A DNA stretch of 64,000 bases from Faecalibacter macacae (GCF_003687725.1 NZ_RDOJ01000005.1:118833-182832), one strand, 5' to 3'. Counted from the first letter of the stretch, positions 34,627 to 44,688 are shown. The notes: generated from the sequence alone by a model not told the origin. Numbers and translations are program-made.

Positions 34627-34634
34627 TATATTTG
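34627..34634 (+). promoter_or_regulatory. -7 box of pyrH
   Basis: TATATTTG fits TAnnTTTG and gives a transcript start near 34641. This excludes the in-frame TTG at 34632 as the start of pyrH and supports ATG 34656. Confidence 0.55.
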
Positions 34635-34655
34635 CAAAAGAAAACCTTTGAAATA

Positions 34656-35366
34656 ATGAAATACAAAAGAGTACTACTTAAATTAAGTGGAGAGGCACTA
34701 ATGGGAGATTTACAATACGGAATCGACCCAAATATGTTAAAACAATATGCAGATCAAATCAAAGAAGTTGTTGATTTAGGATGTGAAGTGGCAATCGTAA
34801 TTGGTGGTGGTAATATTTTCAGAGGTGTACAAGGTGTTGCATCGGGTATGGATCGCGTACAAGGAGATTACATGGGAATGTTAGCTACTGTAATCAACAG
34901 TATGGCTTTACAAGGTGCTTTAGAAGATGCCGGATTAATTACACGTTTACAAACTGCAATTCGTATGGAGCAAATTGCAGAACCTTTCATCAAACGTAAA
35001 GCGACTCGTCATTTAGAAAAAGGTCGTGTTGTTATTTTTGGTGCTGGTACTGGAAATCCATATTTTACAACAGATACAGCAGCTGTATTACGTGCAATTG
35101 AAATCAATGCTGATGTAATCTTAAAAGGAACTCGTGTAGATGGTATTTACACTGCTGATCCTGAAAAAGACCCAACAGCAGAGAAATTTGATACAATTAC
35201 ATATCAAGAAGTTTACGATAAAAACTTAAAAGTAATGGATATGACAGCTTTTACTTTAAGTGAAGAAAACAAATTACCAATTATCGTTTTTGATATGAAT
35301 ACAGAAGGTAATTTAAAAGCATTAATTGAAGGAGGTAACGTAGGTACTCTAGTAACAAATAATTAA
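34656..35366 (+). CDS. pyrH: UMP kinase
   Basis: Phosphorylates UMP to UDP with ATP; essential for pyrimidine nucleotide supply. The 236-residue protein begins [17 protein letters not shown], typical for PyrH, with [10 protein letters not shown] (about 52-61), a UMP-binding [13 protein letters not shown], and [16 protein letters not shown] (about 128-143) and [13 protein letters not shown] (about 158-170) of the amino-acid-kinase fold. The start at ATG 34656 is supported by family length and by a -7 box just upstream. frr follows 7 bases downstream, the usual pyrH-frr pair. Confidence 0.97.
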   Translation: MKYKRVLLKLSGEALMGDLQYGIDPNMLKQYADQIKEVVDLGCEVAIVIGGGNIFRGVQGVASGMDRVQGDYMGMLATVINSMALQGALEDAGLITRLQTAIRMEQIAEPFIKRKATRHLEKGRVVIFGAGTGNPYFTTDTAAVLRAIEINADVILKGTRVDGIYTADPEKDPTAEKFDTITYQEVYDKNLKVMDMTAFTLSEENKLPIIVFDMNTEGNLKALIEGGNVGTLVTNN

Positions 35367-35373
35367 ATCCAAA

Positions 35374-35928
35374 ATGGAAGAGTTAGATCTAATTTTAGAA
35401 ACTGCAAAAGAGCAAATGCAAGGTACTGTGGAACATTTAGGTGTTGCATTTGATAAATTAAGAGCTGGTAAAGCTACACCTGCTATGTTAAGTTCTGTTC
35501 GTGTTGATTACTACGGAAGTTTAACTCCGTTAAGCCAAGTAGCTAATGTTACAACTCCAGACGCCATGACATTAAGCATCCAACCTTGGGAAAGAAACTT
35601 AATTAACGAGATTGAAAAAGCAATCGTTAACAGTAACTTAGGTTTCGCACCATCTAACAATGGTGATTCTATTATTATTAGTATTCCTCCAGTAACTGAA
35701 GAGCGTCGTAAAGAATTAGTTAAAATGGCTAAAGCGGATATGGAAAATGCAAAAGTTTCTATTCGTAATGCACGTCAAGATGCTAATAAATCTTTAAAAG
35801 GATTAAAAGATGTTGCTGAAGATTTAGTAAAAGATTACGAAACTCGCGTTCAAGGTTTAACTGATAAATTTTCTAAAAAATTAGAGGAAGAATTAGCTAA
35901 AAAAGAAGCAGAAATCATGAAAGTTTAA
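35374..35928 (+). CDS. frr: Ribosome recycling factor
   Basis: Splits post-termination ribosomes together with EF-G. The 184-residue length is standard. The sequence has the two-domain RRF pattern: LRAGKATPAMLSSVRVDYYGS (family signature RxGRAxPxxL-like, with K in place of R), TPLSQVANVTTPDAMTLSIQPWE, NNGDSIIISIPPVTEERRKEL and VSIRNARQDANKSLK, ending in a lysine/glutamate coiled coil. It is cotranscribed with pyrH and followed by a terminator. Confidence 0.97.
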   Translation: MEELDLILETAKEQMQGTVEHLGVAFDKLRAGKATPAMLSSVRVDYYGSLTPLSQVANVTTPDAMTLSIQPWERNLINEIEKAIVNSNLGFAPSNNGDSIIISIPPVTEERRKELVKMAKADMENAKVSIRNARQDANKSLKGLKDVAEDLVKDYETRVQGLTDKFSKKLEEELAKKEAEIMKV

Positions 35929-35956
35929 TTCTTTCAAAATTTCTTAAATAAAATTT

Positions 35957-35985
35957 AAAGCAGCGTTAAAATCGCTGCTTTTTTT
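35957..35985 (+). terminator. Rho-independent terminator after frr
   Basis: AAAGCAGCG (35957-35965) and CGCTGCTTT around a TTAAAAT loop, followed by T7. Confidence 0.88.
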
Positions 35986-36011
35986 GTTAAATTGCGGTTC
36001 AATTTTACGAC

Positions 36012-38426
36012 ATGCAAAAACTTTACAGTTTTTTATTTTTATTAATATCAATCAGTCTTACAGCTCAAATTAAAGTTCGAGTTTACGACTCAAGAGACGA
36101 GTTTAGAATAGCAAAAGCTAAGATTTCTGATAAAAACTTTTCAGTCCTTGGATTTACAAATGACATTGGCGAATTGACGCTAAATGATAGCATTACTGAA
36201 TTTAATGTAGAAAGCGAAGGTTTTCAGCCTCAGAATTTGAAGGTAAACAATCAAAAATTAGTTGAAGTTTTTCTTGAACAAAGCACTATTAGCTTATCTG
36301 CAGCAGAATTTTATTCAAATGATTCTATCGCCAGAAGTTATGTAAAAAAGGTAATACGTCATCAATCTAAAAATTCATTAAAAAAATCAGATTCATACTT
36401 TTTTCAATCGTACACAAAATTCTGGAGTACTGTTGAACAAGACTCTTTGCGTTTAATTCTTAATCCGAAGGATAAAAAAGATTCTTCAATTAATAATTGG
36501 CGAAAATTCTTGAATGAGAGTCATGTTTTCTTAAGTGAACGTGCGATGGATCATAAATATTCGCGTAGTTTTGGTTCTAAAAACATCATCAAATCTTCTC
36601 GTATTTCTGGATTAAAAACTCCGATTTATGAGTTAGATGCCATGCAACCTGTTTTAATTAATTTAGATCAGCCCCGTTTTGATTTCTTTTTTCGTGGTAT
36701 TGAAAACCCAATTTCTTCAGAAGGTTTAAATTATTATAGATACAAAATTGTAGAAGAATTTCAGTTAAATGGGCGTACAACTACAATTGTTGGTTTTACT
36801 CCAAGACAACGTATCAATAAACGTCAGCTTCGTGGTGAGTTTTGGATTGATGAAAAAACTAAGGCCTTAGTTAAAATTATTGCTGAAAATACAGACGATC
36901 AATTTTATGCAGATTTTGATGCAGAATGGCAGTTTATAGATAACAATTGGTTTCCATCGTATCAAATATATCGTATGGAAAGCGGGTATTTAAACATGGA
37001 CGGAATTAAAATTGAATCTAATGAAGAAGTTGATGAATCAGAAAAACTTTGGATTTTCCATCAAGTTAATTTCAAAAATATTCAAACTCCAGTTCAGTAT
37101 AAAGCCAGTGAATTTGCTGGATATTCTACCGAAGCAGCTTTTGATGTTAATACAGTCGATAAAACTGAAAAAGTATTGAAAGAATACCGTGGCGAATTTT
37201 CTGAAAAAGATAATATGACTTACGTAAAAATGGATAGTATTTCAGAGAAATATAACATTGAGGGTAAGATGAAATTGTTGCGTATTATCCAAAAAGGAGG
37301 TAAGGTTGATATTGGAAAAGTTGATTTAGATTTAACGAAAGTTTTAAGTTATAATAATTTCGAAGGATTAAGATTAGGAGCTGCTTTTAATACAAACGAA
37401 AAATTAAGCACAAACTATTCGATCAATGCATATACAGCTTATGGTTTTAAAGATGAAACGTTTAAGTTTGGATTTGGAGGAGATTATTTTGTGAATAAAG
37501 CTTATTCAGGTCGAATTTTTGGGAATTATGCACAAGATGTAAGTGCATCAGGTCATATTCCGATGTTGTTACAAAGCAATTTTACACGTTTTGTGAACGG
37601 TACTTTAAAGAATTTATACAACGATCAATATTATTCGTACAAAAAATATAGCGCTGGATACGAACAAGATATTTTTAGAAATGTAACCTTTAATGTTTCG
37701 ATGAATTATGAGAAACAAAAGAATGAATTTGTATATCAATATGAAGATAATCAAGGTTGGTTAGATTTTTATAATACACAATTTGCAGTTCGTTGGGCGC
37801 CAAAAGACGAATATTTAAGAACGCCTTACGGAAAAGTTACTGTAAAACAAGGACAATCAGTTTTCTACATTTTAGCTAATAAATACTGGAAATTTGGAGA
37901 TTCTGAATTTGATGCCATTCGATTAAATGTTGCATATTCTGATATTTTTGAATCATCATTAGGGAAATCAAAAGTAAATGTATCAACAGGAGCAGTGTTT
38001 GGAGAAATGGCTTTGATGAATTTATTCGAAGGAATGGGGAATGCAAAAGGAAAACCAGTTTTTCAGAATTTTGGAGTTGCAACTGCTAATAATTTTGAAA
38101 CAATGTTACCTGGCGAATTTTATTCAGACCGTTATATTTCATTTCAAATCAAACATATTTTTGCTGGAGTTAGAATTGGTCAAAATGTGATTTTACCACA
38201 ATTTGTTTACCGTGGTATTTTAGGAACGATGAATCATAAACAAAATCATAACCTATTTGATTTTAAAACGCCAAATCATTATTTTCATGAAACTGGTGTA
38301 GAAGTAAATAATATCTTTCTGAAAAATTTTGGGTTAGGTGTTTATTACCGTTTAGGTGCTTACTCTCATTCAAAAGTGGAAGATAATATTCATGTGAAGC
38401 TAACATTTAATTTAAATTTATTTTAG
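36012..38426 (+). CDS. DUF5686 outer-membrane protein with carboxypeptidase-like N-domain
   Basis: This 804-residue protein has a cleavable signal peptide (MQKLYSFLFLLISISLTAQ), an N-terminal carboxypeptidase-regulatory-like beta domain (about 20-95) and the DUF5686 pattern SIARSYVKKVIRHQSKNS (about 105-122) with SYFFQSYTKF. The remaining 450 residues alternate aromatic and polar residues like outer-membrane beta strands, ending in phenylalanine-containing VKLTFNLNLF, as expected for a BAM-inserted barrel. The family is widespread in Bacteroidota and of unknown function; a transport or surface role is inference. It is monocistronic between terminators. Confidence 0.82.
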   Translation: MQKLYSFLFLLISISLTAQIKVRVYDSRDEFRIAKAKISDKNFSVLGFTNDIGELTLNDSITEFNVESEGFQPQNLKVNNQKLVEVFLEQSTISLSAAEFYSNDSIARSYVKKVIRHQSKNSLKKSDSYFFQSYTKFWSTVEQDSLRLILNPKDKKDSSINNWRKFLNESHVFLSERAMDHKYSRSFGSKNIIKSSRISGLKTPIYELDAMQPVLINLDQPRFDFFFRGIENPISSEGLNYYRYKIVEEFQLNGRTTTIVGFTPRQRINKRQLRGEFWIDEKTKALVKIIAENTDDQFYADFDAEWQFIDNNWFPSYQIYRMESGYLNMDGIKIESNEEVDESEKLWIFHQVNFKNIQTPVQYKASEFAGYSTEAAFDVNTVDKTEKVLKEYRGEFSEKDNMTYVKMDSISEKYNIEGKMKLLRIIQKGGKVDIGKVDLDLTKVLSYNNFEGLRLGAAFNTNEKLSTNYSINAYTAYGFKDETFKFGFGGDYFVNKAYSGRIFGNYAQDVSASGHIPMLLQSNFTRFVNGTLKNLYNDQYYSYKKYSAGYEQDIFRNVTFNVSMNYEKQKNEFVYQYEDNQGWLDFYNTQFAVRWAPKDEYLRTPYGKVTVKQGQSVFYILANKYWKFGDSEFDAIRLNVAYSDIFESSLGKSKVNVSTGAVFGEMALMNLFEGMGNAKGKPVFQNFGVATANNFETMLPGEFYSDRYISFQIKHIFAGVRIGQNVILPQFVYRGILGTMNHKQNHNLFDFKTPNHYFHETGVEVNNIFLKNFGLGVYYRLGAYSHSKVEDNIHVKLTFNLNLF

Positions 38427-38451
38427 GCTTTAAATCATTCATAAATTATAA

Positions 38452-38489
38452 AAAATCCGTTAAGAAAGTTTAATTTCTTAACGGATTTT
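38452..38489 (+). terminator. Rho-independent terminator after the DUF5686 gene
   Basis: AAAATCCGTTAAGAAA (38452-38467) and TTTCTTAACGGATTTT (38474-38489) form a perfect 16-bp stem with a 6-base loop, followed by A and a T-run. Confidence 0.88.
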
Positions 38490-38551
38490 ATTTTTATCAA
38501 AACTTTTTCGCAAAAATTATGCCTTTAGTTTTTCTAACATAGAAATATAAC

Positions 38552-38559
38552 TAAATTTG
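38552..38559 (+). promoter_or_regulatory. -7 box of asnS
   Basis: TAAATTTG fits TAnnTTTG, 22 bases upstream of ATG 38582. Confidence 0.5.
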
Positions 38560-38581
38560 TAAGTATAAATTAAATTATAAT

Positions 38582-40030
38582 ATGCAATCGTACGGAATTA
38601 AAGCCTTATTAGAAAGAGGTAAAGATTTGTTACAACAAGAAGTAGTTGTTAATGGATGGGTAAGATCATTTAGAAGTAATCGCTTTGTAGCGTTAAATGA
38701 CGGGTCTACAATTAATAATGTACAAGTTGTAGTAGATTTCGAAAATTTTGACGAATCAATCATAAAACAAATTTCTACAGCAGCTTCTTTATCAGTTACA
38801 GGTGTAGTTGTAGAAAGTGAAGGTGCAGGTCAAGAAATTGAAATTATTGCGAAAGAGATTAAAGTATTAGGAATTGCTCCTTCAGATGATGTACAAGGAA
38901 CAATTTTACAGCCTAAACAACACTCTTTAGAAACATTAAGAGAACAAGCACATTTACGTTTTCGTACGAATTTATTCGGAGCTATTTTCCGTGTTCGTAA
39001 CTCGTTAATGTTTGCGATCCACAAATATTTTAACGAAAATGGATTTGTTTACGTAAACACTCCAATCATCACAGGTTCTGATGCTGAAGGTGCAGGAGAA
39101 ATGTTCCACGTAACAAATTTAGACGTTAACAATTTACCTCGTACAGAAGATGGTGAAGTAGATTATACACAAGATTTCTTCGGAAAATCTACAAACTTAA
39201 CTGTATCAGGACAATTAGAAGGAGAAACAGCTGCAATGGGATTAGGTAAAGTATATACTTTTGGACCTACTTTCCGTGCAGAAAACTCGAATACATCTCG
39301 TCACTTAGCTGAATTTTGGATGATTGAACCAGAAATCGCATTTTTTGATTTAGATCAAAATATGGATTTAGCTGAAGATTTCATGAAATACGTGATTTCT
39401 TACGCAATGGAAAATTGCAAAGACGATTTAGCTTTCTTAGCTCAACGTTACGATAAAGAGCAACAAGGTAAACCAGCTGCAGAGCGTTCAGAATTAGGTT
39501 TAATTGAGCGTTTAGAATATGTATTAAATAATGAATTCGTTCGTTTATCTTATACAGAAGCAGTTGAGATTTTAAAAGAATCTAAACCAAACAAAAAAGG
39601 TAAATTCAAATATCCAATTGAAGGTTGGGGAGCTGATTTACAGTCTGAACACGAGCGTTACTTAGTTGAAAAACACTTCAAAACTCCAGTGATCTTATTC
39701 GATTATCCAGCAGAAATTAAAGCATTCTATATGCGTATGAACGAAGATGGTAAAACAGTTCGTGCAATGGATGTTTTATTCCCAGGAATTGGAGAAATTA
39801 TCGGTGGTTCTCAACGTGAAGAGCGTTTAGAAGTATTAGACGAAAAAATGGAAAAATTCGGAATCGATCCAGAAGAATTATGGTGGTACCGTGACACGCG
39901 TCGTTTCGGAACTGTTCCTCACTCAGGATTTGGTTTAGGATTAGAGCGTTTAGTTTTATTCGTAACAGGTATGGGAAACATCCGTGACGTTATTCCTTTC
40001 CCAAGAACTCCAAATAATGCAGAATTCTAA
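38582..40030 (+). CDS. asnS: Asparagine-tRNA ligase
   Basis: Charges tRNA-Asn with asparagine. The 482-residue class IIb synthetase has an N-terminal OB-fold anticodon domain (about 1-110, [20 protein letters not shown] in two parts), motif 1 near [26 protein letters not shown], motif 2 ([25 protein letters not shown]) and motif 3 [21 protein letters not shown]. The residues around [12 protein letters not shown] favour AsnRS over AspRS. Length is normal for the bacterial enzyme. The gene has its own promoter and a perfect hairpin terminator. Confidence 0.97.
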   Translation: MQSYGIKALLERGKDLLQQEVVVNGWVRSFRSNRFVALNDGSTINNVQVVVDFENFDESIIKQISTAASLSVTGVVVESEGAGQEIEIIAKEIKVLGIAPSDDVQGTILQPKQHSLETLREQAHLRFRTNLFGAIFRVRNSLMFAIHKYFNENGFVYVNTPIITGSDAEGAGEMFHVTNLDVNNLPRTEDGEVDYTQDFFGKSTNLTVSGQLEGETAAMGLGKVYTFGPTFRAENSNTSRHLAEFWMIEPEIAFFDLDQNMDLAEDFMKYVISYAMENCKDDLAFLAQRYDKEQQGKPAAERSELGLIERLEYVLNNEFVRLSYTEAVEILKESKPNKKGKFKYPIEGWGADLQSEHERYLVEKHFKTPVILFDYPAEIKAFYMRMNEDGKTVRAMDVLFPGIGEIIGGSQREERLEVLDEKMEKFGIDPEELWWYRDTRRFGTVPHSGFGLGLERLVLFVTGMGNIRDVIPFPRTPNNAEF

Positions 40031-40054
40031 TCAATAGAATTTAAAATATAAAGT

Positions 40055-40105
40055 TGGGTTTAATCAAATTTTATTATATTAGAATAGTGATTAAACCCAT
40101 TTTTT
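40055..40105 (+). terminator. Terminator after asnS
   Basis: TGGGTTTAATCA (40055-40066) and TGATTAAACCCA (40088-40099) are perfectly complementary over 12 bp with a 21-base AT-rich loop, followed by a T-run. Confidence 0.8.
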
Positions 40106-40121
40106 AACTTATTTCATTTTT

Positions 40122-41594
40122 ATGTTAAAGCAGGAATTAAATTTAAAATTACAACAGAAATTATCGCCTCAGCAAATCCAATTAATGAAGTTAGTCCAAC
40201 TTCCTACGGTTGCATTTGAACAACGCGTACAAGAAGAGTTGGAGGAAAATCCTGCATTAGATGACCAATCGTCTGAATATGATGATGAATATTCGAACGA
40301 TCAGGATGATTGGGGAAATGATGGTGATGATTATGGTGATGACCAAGTAATTGATACAAGTGATATAAATATAGACGAATATTTGAGCGATGATGATGTT
40401 CCGAATTATAAAACATACACGAACAATTACAGTGATGATGACGAAGAAAAATCGGTTCCTTATGCACAAGGTGTTAGTTTTATCGAGTATTTATCAAGTC
40501 AGGTTTCTACATATCGTTTAACTGAACAGCAATTTAAAATCGCTGAGTTTATTTTAGGTAATATTGATGATGATGGATATATCCGTCGCGAATTAAAATC
40601 TTTAGTAGATGATTTAGCATTTACTCAAAATATTTTTGTGTCTTATGAAGAGGTTGAAAATATTTTGATTAATTACATTCAAAAACTTGATCCAGTAGGA
40701 GTCGGAGCCCGTAATTTACAAGAATGTCTTTTAATTCAATTAGAAAATAAAAACCAATCTCCAGCAATAGAACTAGCTGAAAAATTAATTTTTGATTCGT
40801 TTGACGCGTTTACGAAAAAGCATTATTCTAAATTATTAGCGAAATATGATGTTGATGAAGAGGAATTACGTGATGCGATTACTGAAATTGAAAGATTAAA
40901 TCCAAAACCAGGAAAATCATTTTCGTCTAGTGGAAGAATTGTAGAGCAAATCACTCCAGATTTTACAATTAATATTAATGATGGTGAATTAGAATTATCG
41001 TTAAATGGTCGTAATGTTCCTGAACTTCGCGTATCAAATACATTCGCAGAAATGTTGGATACATACAAAAAAACTGAACATAAATCTGCTCAGCAAAAAG
41101 AAGCCGTAATTTTCGTAAAACAAAAATTAGATTCAGCAAAATGGTTTATTGATGCGGTACAACAACGTCGTAATACGTTAATGTATACGATGGAAGCTAT
41201 AATGAAGTTTCAGAAAGAATATTTCCTAACTGGGGACGAAACCAAAATTAAACCAATGATTTTGAAAGATATTTCTGATCGTATTGGAATGGATATTTCA
41301 ACTGTCTCTCGTGTAGCAAATTCTAAATATATTGCAACGCCGTATGGTACATTTTTAATCAAAGATCTTTTCTCTGAATCATTGACAAATGAAGAAGGTG
41401 AGGAGGTGTCAACTCGTGAGATTAAACGAATTTTACAAGATGTTATCCAAGATGAAGATAAACGCAAGCCATTAACCGATGAGAAATTAACTGAAATCTT
41501 AAAAGAAAAAGGTTATCCTATTGCTCGTCGTACCATTGCAAAATACAGAGAACAATTAAGTATTCCGGTTGCGAGATTAAGAAAAGAAATTTAA
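40122..41594 (+). CDS. rpoN: RNA polymerase sigma-54 factor
   Basis: Sigma-54 directs polymerase to -24/-12 promoters that need AAA+ activators. The 490-residue protein has region I rich in glutamine and leucine (LKLQQKLSPQQIQLMKLVQLP, about 6-26) with AFEQRVQEELEENPAL, an acidic region II (about 45-110, runs of Asp and Glu), the core-binding domain, the helix-turn-helix ISDRIGMDISTVSRVANSKY and the RpoN box ARRTIAKYRE near the C-terminus. The acidic insert is usual in Bacteroidota. No sigma-54 activator is present in this window. It follows asnS after a terminator and is followed by its own. Confidence 0.96.
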   Translation: MLKQELNLKLQQKLSPQQIQLMKLVQLPTVAFEQRVQEELEENPALDDQSSEYDDEYSNDQDDWGNDGDDYGDDQVIDTSDINIDEYLSDDDVPNYKTYTNNYSDDDEEKSVPYAQGVSFIEYLSSQVSTYRLTEQQFKIAEFILGNIDDDGYIRRELKSLVDDLAFTQNIFVSYEEVENILINYIQKLDPVGVGARNLQECLLIQLENKNQSPAIELAEKLIFDSFDAFTKKHYSKLLAKYDVDEEELRDAITEIERLNPKPGKSFSSSGRIVEQITPDFTININDGELELSLNGRNVPELRVSNTFAEMLDTYKKTEHKSAQQKEAVIFVKQKLDSAKWFIDAVQQRRNTLMYTMEAIMKFQKEYFLTGDETKIKPMILKDISDRIGMDISTVSRVANSKYIATPYGTFLIKDLFSESLTNEEGEEVSTREIKRILQDVIQDEDKRKPLTDEKLTEILKEKGYPIARRTIAKYREQLSIPVARLRKEI

Positions 41595-41603
41595 CAATAT
41601 TTT

Positions 41604-41633
41604 AAAAGCTATCTATTATAGGTAGCTTTTTTT
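41604..41633 (+). terminator. Rho-independent terminator after rpoN
   Basis: AAAAGCTATCTA (41604-41615) and TAGGTAGCTTTT (41619-41630) with one wobble and a short loop, then T. Confidence 0.8.
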
Positions 41634-41658
41634 ATTACCTTTAAATCAAACTACTAAT

Positions 41659-42219
41659 ATGAATCAAATCAAAGTAAAATTATCTGAAAGAATATTATCA
41701 TTTTTTGAAAAATATACAGAAAAGGTAACTTTTTCAGAAAAGAGATGGTTTAACCGTGGATTTTTACCCTTGTATAATTATTATGTAGAAATTGATAATT
41801 TATATTCAACTAGCGTTATTACCTACGAGAATAGATCTTCAGGATTTTCAGAAACATCATCAACAGAAGGAAGTGCATTTAATGATATGCATAGAATTAA
41901 TATTAAATTGATTTCGAAATATCATCCTAATTATCCAACTTTTGAAATCAAAGAAACTTCTATTCTTAAAAAGGTATTTTCTAAAAAGAATTATTTTGTA
42001 AAAACTAATGATTCTAACTTAGTAAATGAATTAGAATCTAATTTATTTTTACAAAAATTTTATAACAATCAAGATTCGGAATTTTCGCCAATTTTTAAAT
42101 CAGAATTAGTCAAAGGAAAATATACTATTTCAGTATTATTTAATTTGAAACGTTTTGATGCAGAAGTTTTAGATGCTATTATTAGTTTTTTAAATGATTT
42201 TGATAAGAAATTACGTTAA
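41659..42219 (+). CDS. Hypothetical protein
   Basis: A 186-residue soluble protein without signal peptide or membrane helix; the N-terminus is basic and helical (LSERILSFFEKYTEKVTF), followed by beta-prone segments and a C-terminal helix. I recognise no family. It overlaps the convergent acetyltransferase gene by 4 bases. Codon usage and length support a real gene. Function unknown. Confidence 0.6.
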   Translation: MNQIKVKLSERILSFFEKYTEKVTFSEKRWFNRGFLPLYNYYVEIDNLYSTSVITYENRSSGFSETSSTEGSAFNDMHRINIKLISKYHPNYPTFEIKETSILKKVFSKKNYFVKTNDSNLVNELESNLFLQKFYNNQDSEFSPIFKSELVKGKYTISVLFNLKRFDAEVLDAIISFLNDFDKKLR

Positions 42220-42692
42220 ACATATAATTGATAAAACTTTGATTCAGGGTAAATAGTTTGTGAAACCAAACGAAAATTATTCTTTTCTAAAACTTTACTA
42301 GAAGCAATATTTTCATTTAAAACCCAAGCTTCAATAATTCTAAAATTATTTTGTTTAAGATAGTTAATCATCCAATCAACAACTTCAGTAGCAAATCCAT
42401 TTCCCCAGGTTTGTTTAGCAAAAGAATAACCTATAATAGCTTTATTGTAAATTGGTTGATACATGATTGTCCCAATTAATTGTTTCGAATCTTTTTCAAT
42501 AATTCCAAATCGATGCTCATAATTTGAAGCTTTCACTTCAGCATCACGTTTCAACATTTCAAAAGAATCGTCAATTGTTTTATGATGATTGGATTGCCTG
42601 TATTTCATAGCTTCTTTATCTGAATAAATTTCAAATAATCGAGCTGCGTCGGACATATTTAATTCACGAAAAATTAATCGTACAGATTCCAT
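42216..42692 (-). CDS. GNAT acetyltransferase (RimJ/RimL type)
   Basis: The 158-residue protein begins with the typical VRLIFRELNMSDAARLFEIYSDKEAMKY strand-helix start, in shorter words R-L-x-F-R-E and D-x-x-x-L-F, continues through FGIIEKDSKQLIGTIMY (beta 4) and has the acetyl-CoA loop KQTWGNGFATEVVDWMI (about 93-109, R/Q-x-x-G-x-G/A form) followed by NENIASSKVLEKNNFRLV. It resembles enzymes that acetylate N-termini of ribosomal proteins or small amines. Substrate unknown. Confidence 0.85.
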   Translation of the reverse strand: MESVRLIFRELNMSDAARLFEIYSDKEAMKYRQSNHHKTIDDSFEMLKRDAEVKASNYEHRFGIIEKDSKQLIGTIMYQPIYNKAIIGYSFAKQTWGNGFATEVVDWMINYLKQNNFRIIEAWVLNENIASSKVLEKNNFRLVSQTIYPESKFYQLYV

Positions 42693-42700
42693 TTTTATTT

Positions 42701-42708
42701 TACATTTG
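42701..42708 (+). promoter_or_regulatory. -7 box of the UMF1 transporter gene
   Basis: TACATTTG fits TAnnTTTG, 33 bases upstream of ATG 42742. Confidence 0.5.
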
Positions 42709-42741
42709 AGATGCTTAATTTAACACAATTATAAAAGCAAA

Positions 42742-44031
42742 ATGAGTACAATAGAAAAAAATCAACCAAGTTTAATAAGAGCATGGGTTTCTTACGATTG
42801 GGCAAATTCGGTTCACTCTTTGGTAATTGCTTCGGCAATATTTCCTGTGTTTTACACTGCTATGACAAGAGATGAGGCTGGAAATCCTATAAAGTTTTTA
42901 GGGTTATTACCAGAATCTGCTTTCAACTTTTCATTAGCTATTGCTTTTTTCTTTGTGATTATTTTATCGCCAGTTTTATCTTCAATTGCAGATTTAATAG
43001 GAAATAAAATCAAATTCTTACGTTTTTTCTGTTATTTGGGAAGCTTTTCGTGTATGTCGATGTTTTTCTTTACTTCATCAGAACTTACTTGGCTTGGATT
43101 ATTATTAAATATTACTGGAAGTGTAGGTTTTTGGGGAAGTTTAGTGTTTTACAATGCATATTTACCAGAAATAGTTTCCGAAGAAAAAATGGATTCTGTA
43201 TCTGCAAAAGGTTATATGTTTGGTTATATCGGATCAGTCATGTTATTATCGATTTGTTTAGCGATGATTCAATTTGCTCCAGAAGAAAAAGTATCATTTT
43301 TCACACGATTAAGTTTTCTATTAACTGGATTTTGGTGGTTAGGATTTGGACAAATTGCTTTATCAAAATTGCCAAATAAAGTAACGAACAAAGAAGTTCC
43401 GAAAGACATATTCAAAAGCAGTTTCAAAGGTTTATCAAACACTTTCAAAGAACTAAATAGTTATAAAAACATACGTGTGTTTTTAGCTGGATTTTTCTTT
43501 TACAGTTTAGCGATGCAAACGATTTTCTTGATGGCAGCTATGTTCGGAAGTTCAGAGATTAAAATGGAAAGTTCAGAATTAATTATGACAATTCTTTTAA
43601 TTCAGATTGAAGCCATTTTAGGTGCATGGATTTTCTCGTATTTATCAGGCAAAATCGGAAATAAAATTACCATTTTAATCGGAATTGTAATTTGGATTAT
43701 CACTTGTGTTATTGGTTATATGATTCAGCCAGATCATCCAGATGTAAAAATACATTTTTATTCTATGGCTGCTTTAGTTGGTTTAGTAATGGGAGGTTTA
43801 CAAGCGTTGTCTCGTTCAACTTACGCTAAATTATTACCTGAAACAGAGGATACAACTACATATTTTAGTTTTTATGATATCTTTGAGAAATTGGCTTTAT
43901 TCTTAGGTTTAGTGATTTATGGTTTATTGATCGAATATACAGAAGGAATGAAAACTTCGGTCCTTGCAATGGGATTATCTTTTGCAATTAGTTTTGTGAT
44001 TCTACTATTCTATAAAATGGAGAAGAAGTAA
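42742..44031 (+). CDS. UMF1/Atg22-like MFS transporter
   Basis: The 429-residue protein has about twelve membrane helices and the UMF1 family start, SLIRAWVSYDWANSVHSLVIASAIFPVFY in two adjoining parts, with ARP/DxANS-type residues YDWANS (18-23). The loop PVLSSIADLIGNKIKFL (MFS signature A-like) and the late VMGGLQALSRSTYAKLLPE are also typical. Fungal Atg22 exports amino acids from the vacuole; bacterial substrates are not known. Its stop overlaps the next gene's ATG by one base. Confidence 0.85.
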   Translation: MSTIEKNQPSLIRAWVSYDWANSVHSLVIASAIFPVFYTAMTRDEAGNPIKFLGLLPESAFNFSLAIAFFFVIILSPVLSSIADLIGNKIKFLRFFCYLGSFSCMSMFFFTSSELTWLGLLLNITGSVGFWGSLVFYNAYLPEIVSEEKMDSVSAKGYMFGYIGSVMLLSICLAMIQFAPEEKVSFFTRLSFLLTGFWWLGFGQIALSKLPNKVTNKEVPKDIFKSSFKGLSNTFKELNSYKNIRVFLAGFFFYSLAMQTIFLMAAMFGSSEIKMESSELIMTILLIQIEAILGAWIFSYLSGKIGNKITILIGIVIWIITCVIGYMIQPDHPDVKIHFYSMAALVGLVMGGLQALSRSTYAKLLPETEDTTTYFSFYDIFEKLALFLGLVIYGLLIEYTEGMKTSVLAMGLSFAISFVILLFYKMEKK

Positions 44032-44435
44032 TGAGCTATCATGATGAAGATGAGCTATTCAACGAAGAAACAGTGCCATATTTTCTATTATTTGGTGGAC
44101 TAATAGTTTTAGTAATATTTAGTGCAATGGTTTATGATACTATTGTTAAAGAGAAAAATTTGAAATCATTTAAATTAGAAATTAACAATTCAGAAATATA
44201 TTATGATAAAGATTCAAAAGAGTATTTTGATAGTATTAATATAACCTTGAAAGATGTTATTTTTAATAATGATGAGAGTAAAGCAGTAAATGAAAATATT
44301 GGTTATAGATTTGGTTTAATTGAGAATTCAGATACTATATTTTATAAATTATGTCTTTCAAATTATAATAAAAATGATTTTTATTTAATGAAAGAATCAT
44401 CTGAAAGGATTTATGGAAAATACACCATTAAATAA
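44031..44435 (+). CDS. Single-pass membrane protein, unknown
   Basis: The 134-residue protein has an acidic N-terminus (MSYHDEDELFNEE), one membrane helix (about 16-36) and a soluble C-terminal part of about 95 residues, probably periplasmic. No family recognised. Its ATG overlaps the stop of the transporter gene by one base, which suggests translational coupling; it might be an accessory of the transporter, but there is no direct evidence. Confidence 0.55.
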   Translation: MSYHDEDELFNEETVPYFLLFGGLIVLVIFSAMVYDTIVKEKNLKSFKLEINNSEIYYDKDSKEYFDSINITLKDVIFNNDESKAVNENIGYRFGLIENSDTIFYKLCLSNYNKNDFYLMKESSERIYGKYTIK

Positions 44436-44440
44436 ATCTT

Positions 44441-44662
44441 ATGCTAGAGTTTAAAGTAACAGTTATTTTCGAAGGATTAATCCTTAAATTGTATAAAGCC
44501 TTAGGTTATAGCTTCCATTGGTTGATTCTTACATTAAGTTTTTATTCAAAAGAAGAAAAGGATAAAATTATTGAAGAAGATAAATCCTATCATGTATGGA
44601 TTGGATTTATTTTGATGATTTTATTAATCGGATTATACTTTTATTTAAAAAATAAAACATAA
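44441..44662 (+). CDS. Small membrane protein, unknown
   Basis: A 73-residue product with a hydrophobic N-terminal half (about 5-33) and a clear second helix (WIGFILMILLIGLYFYL, about 53-69) ending in KNKT. It starts 5 bases after the preceding gene and ends just before a shared terminator, so it fits the end of the transporter operon. It is short, and no family is recognised. Confidence 0.5.
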   Translation: MLEFKVTVIFEGLILKLYKALGYSFHWLILTLSFYSKEEKDKIIEEDKSYHVWIGFILMILLIGLYFYLKNKT

Positions 44663-44663
44663 G

Positions 44664-44688
44664 AAAAGCGACTATTTAGTCGCTTTTT
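44664..44688. terminator. Bidirectional terminator containing a stop codon
   Basis: AAAAGCGACTA (44664-44674) and TAGTCGCTTTT form a perfect stem around TT. The stem includes the minus-strand stop codon TAG (44674-44672) and the last codons of that gene, so coding and termination overlap. Confidence 0.85.

Noticed and set aside
40204..40469. Histidine- and isoleucine-rich antisense frames in rpoN
   Set aside because: They mirror the Asp/Glu-rich acidic region of sigma-54 (GAT/GAA read in antisense) and have no independent support.
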